Assembly: GCA_035505655.1 (NCBI GenBank)
Contig: DATJQP010000083.1
Span: forward strand, 10,298 to 74,297
DNA: 64,000 bases
Direction: 5' to 3'
From: JAGVPT01 sp035505655
Lineage (GTDB): Bacteria > Bacteroidota > Ignavibacteria > UBA10030 > UBA8401
Below are positions 59,930 through 64,000 of this stretch, one piece after another. Made by a program: the position numbers and the translations under genes. The first letter of the stretch is position 1, and the number at the start of each line of letters is the position of its first letter. Below the pieces are notes generated by a model. That model saw nothing but the letters and a program-made list of their open reading frames with translations. It did no database searches and was not told the origin of the DNA.

Positions 59930-62503
59930 ATGAACAAGAAATTCTTCTTCCCTTTTCTGCTCCTGATGGTTTCCCTGGCGACGGCGTACCTTTCGTTCAG
60001 ATGGACGTCGAGCGAGCGAAGGATAGTCTTCAGGGCCGGTGAGGAATCTGAACGGGAAGAAGAGGAGAGCGCAGAACCGGCGTCGATGGACAATGACTGG
60101 TTCATGTTACAGCGGGTTTATCCTCACGACGACGTCGACCCGGCGCTTTACGAGGCCGCCCGACATGTGTATCGCCAAACCGCTCTTCGCAAGACGGCGT
60201 ATACCTCCGCCCCATGGAGAAGCATAGGTCCGACGAACATCGGAGGTAGGGTCACATCAATTGCCATCGACCAGACGAACAGCGCGGTCATCTATGCCGG
60301 AGCGGCGGGAGGAGGCGTCTGGAAATCGATCGATGGTGGAGGGTTGTGGTCAAACATTTTCAACGAATCTTCCTCTATCGGATCGATCGCCCTTTCACCG
60401 GTGGACCCTCGCATTGTCTATGTCGGAACCGGCGAGGGGAATCCCGGGGGTGTGGCGATCTATCCGGGCAACGGCATCTGGCGTTCAACCGACGCGGGGA
60501 GCACCTGGATGAATATCGGGCTTGCCGACGGCGGCCAGATCGGCAAGCTGGTGATCGCTCCGGATTCCGCCAACAAGATTTTTGCCGCCGTGCTGGGACG
60601 ATACCGGAGCAGGACCGCGACCCGTGGAATCTATCGCTCCCTCGACAGCGGGATGAGCTGGAAACAGGTTCTCTTCATCACCGATACGACGGGGGCATGC
60701 GACGTCGTCATCGATCCTTCGAACACAGATTGCGTCATCGCGGCAGTGTGGGATCGCTACCGGCCCCTCACCTACAGCATCGTCAACGGACCGAACACCG
60801 CTCTCTGGCGGTCGACGGACGGAGGAGACCACTGGGCCAAAATCACCAAGGGTTTCCCATCCAACGACCCGAACCTCGGGCGCATCAGCCTGGCGTTTGC
60901 TCCATCGGCACCGGGGACACTCTTCGCACTTGCTTCGAACGGACTGAGCGTCTACGGCATCTACAAATCGACGAACAGCGGGAGCAGTTGGACTCAAGTC
61001 TCGTCGGGCGTTCCGTTCGCAGGAGAGGGGCAGGTATGGTACAACAACATCATCGAAGTCCAGCCGAACAATGCTCAGATCCTTTTTGCCGGTATGACGT
61101 CGATGTATAAGTCAACCGACGGGGGCTCGACATGGAATGATGTCACCGGCTCCATGCATGTCGACAACCATGCCATCGAGTTCGACCGATCGAACCCGGC
61201 GAGAATCGTCGTCGGGAACGACGGCGGAGTTTTCAGCTCCACGAACTCAGGCCTCGATTGGATCAAGTCGTATCATCTTCCCATCACGCAGTTCTACGCC
61301 GGCACCGTCGATGATTCAAACCCGGAGCGGTACGCCGGAGGAACGCAGGACAACGGCACTCCCCGCACGCTCACGGGAGCCGACTCGGATTGGTCGGACA
61401 TCTACGGAGGGGATGGCTTCTACATCCTTGTTGATCCGAAGAACCCGAACAAGGTCTATGCAGAGTACCAGTACGGGGGCCTCGGATATTCTTCGGACGG
61501 AGGAGAAACGTTTTACGACGGCACTTCGGGCATCAACGCCAACGACCGGAAGAACTGGGAAACCCCGTTCGCCATGGATCCTACGACCACGACGACCCTC
61601 TACACCGGCACCCATCGCCTTTATAAATCGACGAACGGGATGCAGTCGTGGACTTCGATCAGCGGCGACCTGACACGCGGGGCTAACGGAAGGATCGGCA
61701 CGATTACAACGATCGATGTGGCCCGGACGGATCCTGGTGTTCTTTTCGTCGGCACGGATGACGGCAAAGTCTCTGTCACACGGGACGGCGGAAAAAGTTG
61801 GTCCGATGTCACCGGTTCACTTCCCGTCCGTTGGGTGACGAGAGTGACGATCGACCCCGATTCGGCGAACGTCGCGTACGTCACACAATCTGGATATCTC
61901 GAAGACAGTTTCGCTTCGCACCTCAGCAAGACGACCGACTATGGCAGCACGTGGGTGAACATTGGTGGAGGCTTGCCGGCCGTCCCTCTCAACGATATTA
62001 TTGTCGATCCGCATTACCGCGGCTATCTTTACGTAGCGACCGACCTTGGGGTCGAAGTGAGTCCGGACTACGGCGCAGCGTGGAGTCCGTTAGGAATCGG
62101 TCTCCCGGAGGTTCCCGTTCACGATCTGGCGCTCCATTCTCCAACAGGCAAGCTCCTCGCGTTCACCCACGGTCGCTCGGCGTACGCTTTCGACCTGACC
62201 GCTATCAGGGTAGTGAAGGTGCCGTCTGAGGTTGTCGCATCATCCTTCGCGCTCGATCAGAATTATCCGAATCCTTTCAATCCAGCCACCACTATCGGCT
62301 ATCACCTTTCAGCGACAGGTCCGGTGAAGCTGGAGGTTTTTGATGAAGAAGGAAGAGTGGTCCGCACGCTCGTCGACGGAGAACATAAGGCGGGAGATTT
62401 TGCCGTACGGTTTGACGGGAGCGATCTCTCGAGCGGAGTCTACTTCTCCCGTCTGAGTTCGGGAGGATCCGCGCAGACCAGGAAAATGATTCTCATAAAA
62501 TAA
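59930..62503 (+). CDS. Asp-box repeat (sialidase/VPS10-like propeller) T9SS cargo
   Basis: A large exported beta-propeller of 857 residues. N-terminal membrane/signal segment FPFLLLMVSLATAYLSF, then about 12 Asp-box motifs of the form S/T-x-D/N-x-G-x-x-W/F across residues ~130-740 (e.g. STDAGSTW, SLDSGMSW, STDGGDHW, STNSGSSW, STDGGSTW, SSDGGETF, TRDGGKSW, SPDYGAAW). The end carries LDQNYPNPFNP and ends in TRKMILIK, a type A T9SS sorting domain. Such proteins are often cell-surface adhesins or hydrolases; no glycosidase catalytic residue was identified, so substrate and activity are unknown. A good ribosome site is not clear before ATG 59930. It is followed 27 bases later by purE. Confidence 0.85.
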   Translation: MNKKFFFPFLLLMVSLATAYLSFRWTSSERRIVFRAGEESEREEEESAEPASMDNDWFMLQRVYPHDDVDPALYEAARHVYRQTALRKTAYTSAPWRSIGPTNIGGRVTSIAIDQTNSAVIYAGAAGGGVWKSIDGGGLWSNIFNESSSIGSIALSPVDPRIVYVGTGEGNPGGVAIYPGNGIWRSTDAGSTWMNIGLADGGQIGKLVIAPDSANKIFAAVLGRYRSRTATRGIYRSLDSGMSWKQVLFITDTTGACDVVIDPSNTDCVIAAVWDRYRPLTYSIVNGPNTALWRSTDGGDHWAKITKGFPSNDPNLGRISLAFAPSAPGTLFALASNGLSVYGIYKSTNSGSSWTQVSSGVPFAGEGQVWYNNIIEVQPNNAQILFAGMTSMYKSTDGGSTWNDVTGSMHVDNHAIEFDRSNPARIVVGNDGGVFSSTNSGLDWIKSYHLPITQFYAGTVDDSNPERYAGGTQDNGTPRTLTGADSDWSDIYGGDGFYILVDPKNPNKVYAEYQYGGLGYSSDGGETFYDGTSGINANDRKNWETPFAMDPTTTTTLYTGTHRLYKSTNGMQSWTSISGDLTRGANGRIGTITTIDVARTDPGVLFVGTDDGKVSVTRDGGKSWSDVTGSLPVRWVTRVTIDPDSANVAYVTQSGYLEDSFASHLSKTTDYGSTWVNIGGGLPAVPLNDIIVDPHYRGYLYVATDLGVEVSPDYGAAWSPLGIGLPEVPVHDLALHSPTGKLLAFTHGRSAYAFDLTAIRVVKVPSEVVASSFALDQNYPNPFNPATTIGYHLSATGPVKLEVFDEEGRVVRTLVDGEHKAGDFAVRFDGSDLSSGVYFSRLSSGGSAQTRKMILIK

Positions 62504-62530
62504 CATTATCCATTATCCGGAGGAAGTTCG

Positions 62531-63046
62531 ATGGCAGCAAAACCACTGGTCGGTGTGATCATGGGGTCAAAGTCGGATTGGGAAGTCCTCCAGCATTGCG
62601 GGGGAATGCTGGATCAGCTGAAGGTCCCGTACGAAGCGCGGGTGCTTTCCGCCCATCGGACTCCCGACCTGCTCTCTGAGTATATCAGCTCCGCTGAGTC
62701 CCGCGGGTTGGAAGTGATCATCGCGGCCGCGGGAGGCGCGGCGCATCTGGCCGGAGTTGCCGCAGCAAAGACGCTCCTCCCCGTTCTCGGCGTTCCGATG
62801 GAATCGAAATCGTTGAACGGTATCGACTCGCTTCTTTCGATGGTGCAGATGCCTGCAGGTATTCCGGTCGGAACATTGGCGATCGGAAAGCCCGGCGCCA
62901 TCAATTCGGCTCTTTTTGCGGCGGCAATTCTCTCCGTGAAATATCCCGAGTACCGCGCAGCCATCAGGCAGTACCGTGAGCAGGCAGTGAAGAGTGCGAT
63001 GGAGCATCCCGACCCACGGCAGGGAGGTGTGGGGGTGGGGAAATAA
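62531..63046 (+). CDS. purE: PurE, N5-carboxyaminoimidazole ribonucleotide mutase
   Basis: Converts N5-CAIR to CAIR in purine synthesis; cytoplasmic octamer. Markers: VIMGSKSDWEVL at the N-terminus, VLSAHRTPD with the catalytic His (~48), AAAGGAAHLAGVAAA and LLSMVQMPAGIPVGTLAIG. Length of 171 residues is standard for the bacterial class I type. GGAGGA sits 6 bases before ATG 62531. No purK or other purine gene lies next to it; its neighbours are a T9SS cargo and an SDR oxidoreductase. Housekeeping gene, useful as a landmark. Confidence 0.95.
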   Translation: MAAKPLVGVIMGSKSDWEVLQHCGGMLDQLKVPYEARVLSAHRTPDLLSEYISSAESRGLEVIIAAAGGAAHLAGVAAAKTLLPVLGVPMESKSLNGIDSLLSMVQMPAGIPVGTLAIGKPGAINSALFAAAILSVKYPEYRAAIRQYREQAVKSAMEHPDPRQGGVGVGK

Positions 63047-63051
63047 GTAAG

Positions 63052-63171
63052 GAGAAAGTAGACAGACAAGCTTAAGAATTCACAAGTTTTCTTTTCCTAC
63101 TGCTTTCTTCTGGCACGAGAAAGTAAAAAGACAAGATTAAGAACTCACGGGGTTTTCTTTTCTTTCTACTG
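63052..63171 (+). repeat. Imperfect tandem repeat with inverted flanks
   Basis: Two copies of a ~52-base block starting GAGAAAGTA (63052-63102 and 63117-63171), each with ACAAG..TTAAGAA..TCAC..TTTTCTTTTC..CTACTG. Outer inverted repeat: AAGTAGACAG (63056-63065) pairs with CTGTCTACTT (63169-63178). It fills the gap between purE and the SDR gene. Confidence 0.6.
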
Positions 63172-63227
63172 TCTACTTACTACTTTCTCAACCAAGCAGA
63201 CATGCAAGATTCGAATGCGGAGATACC

Positions 63228-63926
63228 ATGCCTCAAAGGTTGACCGGTCTTATCGTGGGAGCTTCAAGAGGGATTGGACTGGCGATTGCAGAAGAGTTGT
63301 TGAAGCGCGATTGGAATGTCATTGGGACCGTGCGCGAAGGCAAGAGAACAGAACTCCATGATCTGACCGAACATTGGAAAGGAAGACTTCAGGTACAATA
63401 TCTCGACATGACAATACCAGCCCAGATTGAACATCTTAAACACGCGTTGGTGGGAGAGGTGCTGGATCTTCTATTTGTCAATGCCGGCGTCGCAAACAAA
63501 AATGGAATGAAGGAAACGATCGGCGAGATTTCGACGGAAGAGTTCATCCGAGTGATGGTCACGAATACACTTTCTCCCATGCGAGTGCTTGAACAACTTA
63601 CCGATAATGTTCGTCCGGGCGGAGTTGTTGGGGTTATGACTTCCGGTCAAGGGAGCATTGCCGACAACGAAAGCGGGGGTAACGACGTCTATCGCGCAAG
63701 CAAAGCGGCGCTCAACATGATTATGAGAAGTTTTGCCGCTCGAAGAGGAAGCGATCGCTCGCTTCTTCTCCTGGCCCCCGGTTGGATCAAAACGGAATTA
63801 GGCGGCCAGGATGCGAAATATTCTTTAGACGAAGTGATCGGAGATATCGTGGATACAATCGTGGCTCAGAAAGGGAAGACCGGACTTAAATACCTCGATC
63901 GTTTTGGCAAGCCGGTTAGATGGTAA
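63228..63926 (+). CDS. SDR family oxidoreductase
   Basis: A 232-residue short-chain dehydrogenase/reductase. Coenzyme loop GASRGIGLAIAEEL near residue 10 (GxxxGxG type), VNAGVANKNG near residue 85 and the catalytic YRASK (Tyr-x3-Lys) near residue 160; a Ser in MTSGQGSIA precedes it. It resembles the csgA/YciK-like group of classical SDRs in length. GGAG lies 5 bases before ATG 63228. By eye, the base composition is less GC-rich than its neighbours, a possible sign of a different history. Substrate unknown. The window ends 74 bases after its stop with nothing recognisable. Confidence 0.85.
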   Translation: MPQRLTGLIVGASRGIGLAIAEELLKRDWNVIGTVREGKRTELHDLTEHWKGRLQVQYLDMTIPAQIEHLKHALVGEVLDLLFVNAGVANKNGMKETIGEISTEEFIRVMVTNTLSPMRVLEQLTDNVRPGGVVGVMTSGQGSIADNESGGNDVYRASKAALNMIMRSFAARRGSDRSLLLLAPGWIKTELGGQDAKYSLDEVIGDIVDTIVAQKGKTGLKYLDRFGKPVRW

Positions 63927-64000
63927 ACTTGGTGACAATATCGGGTCGGGGTACGCAGATCGTAGTCCGGAGTCCAAGGTTCAAAGTCGCGGGTCTACGA

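Noticed and set aside
63927..64000. Possible tRNA-like GGTTCAAAGTC sequence at the right edge
   Set aside because: No cloverleaf arms can be formed; it looks like low-complexity repetitive intergenic sequence.

Overview
The window looks like a GC-rich chromosome segment from a member of the Bacteroidota-Chlorobi (FCB) group, most likely an Ignavibacteria-like or related uncultured lineage. The best evidence is two exported proteins (at 2-1741 and 59930-62503) that end in a type IX secretion (T9SS) sorting domain starting LDQNYPNPFNP. A caspase/WD40 protein, a DUF4384 protein and short intergenic repeats built on CCGTAGG/CCGTCAGG fit the same group. No phage, insertion sequence, CRISPR array, rRNA or tRNA gene was found. 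GC content and family assignments were judged by eye; no database was searched.

Layout. (1) 2-1741 (+): truncated arylsulfotransferase-like T9SS cargo. (2) 1756-35861 (-): one surface-polysaccharide locus of about 30 genes, all on the minus strand, with many 4-base start/stop overlaps. It runs from a promoter near 35840 through a polysaccharide deacetylase, GT4 and WecG-type glycosyltransferases, the priming phosphoglycosyltransferase, a Wzc-like tyrosine kinase/co-polymerase, a short SLBB protein, an ABC exporter (Wzm/Wzt), six methyltransferase domains, many GT2/GT4/GT9 enzymes, a radical SAM-B12 enzyme, an SGNH hydrolase, a DUF4254 protein and a Wzy/WaaL-type membrane protein. It ends with a degenerate hybrid histidine kinase, a low-molecular-weight tyrosine phosphatase (probable partner of the kinase) and a mannose-1-phosphate guanylyltransferase-like enzyme. 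(3) 36049-44504: a DUF2279-like protein (+), a CHASE2-adenylate/guanylate cyclase, a DUF4384 protein, a WD40-caspase protein (all -) and a TPR protein (+), probably a signalling group. (4) 44532-49729: a double-receiver PEP/pyruvate-binding protein and NADP-type glutamate dehydrogenase, then a repeat-bearing 750-base gap. (5) 49730-53852 (+): peptidase T and an OPT oligopeptide transporter, then an exported SagB-like nitroreductase. (6) 53940-58887 (-): AmmeMemoRadiSam operon (exported Memo-AMMECR1 fusion, membrane spermidine-synthase-like protein, radical SAM enzyme). (7) 59028-59435 (-): ACT-domain protein behind an apparent transcription attenuator. (8) 59930-63926 (+): 12-repeat Asp-box T9SS protein, PurE and an SDR oxidoreductase.

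How the parts work together. In the polysaccharide locus, nucleotide sugar supply, lipid-linked priming, chain extension and methylation, export and length control are encoded side by side; the kinase/phosphatase pair would control polymerisation. The most intriguing uncharacterised system is the AmmeMemoRadiSam operon, whose three proteins all appear to be membrane-associated or exported. Next come the leader hairpin before the ACT gene, the histidine kinase that has lost its phospho-acceptor and ATP-binding residues but keeps an intact receiver, and the caspase/cyclase/DUF4384/TPR group.
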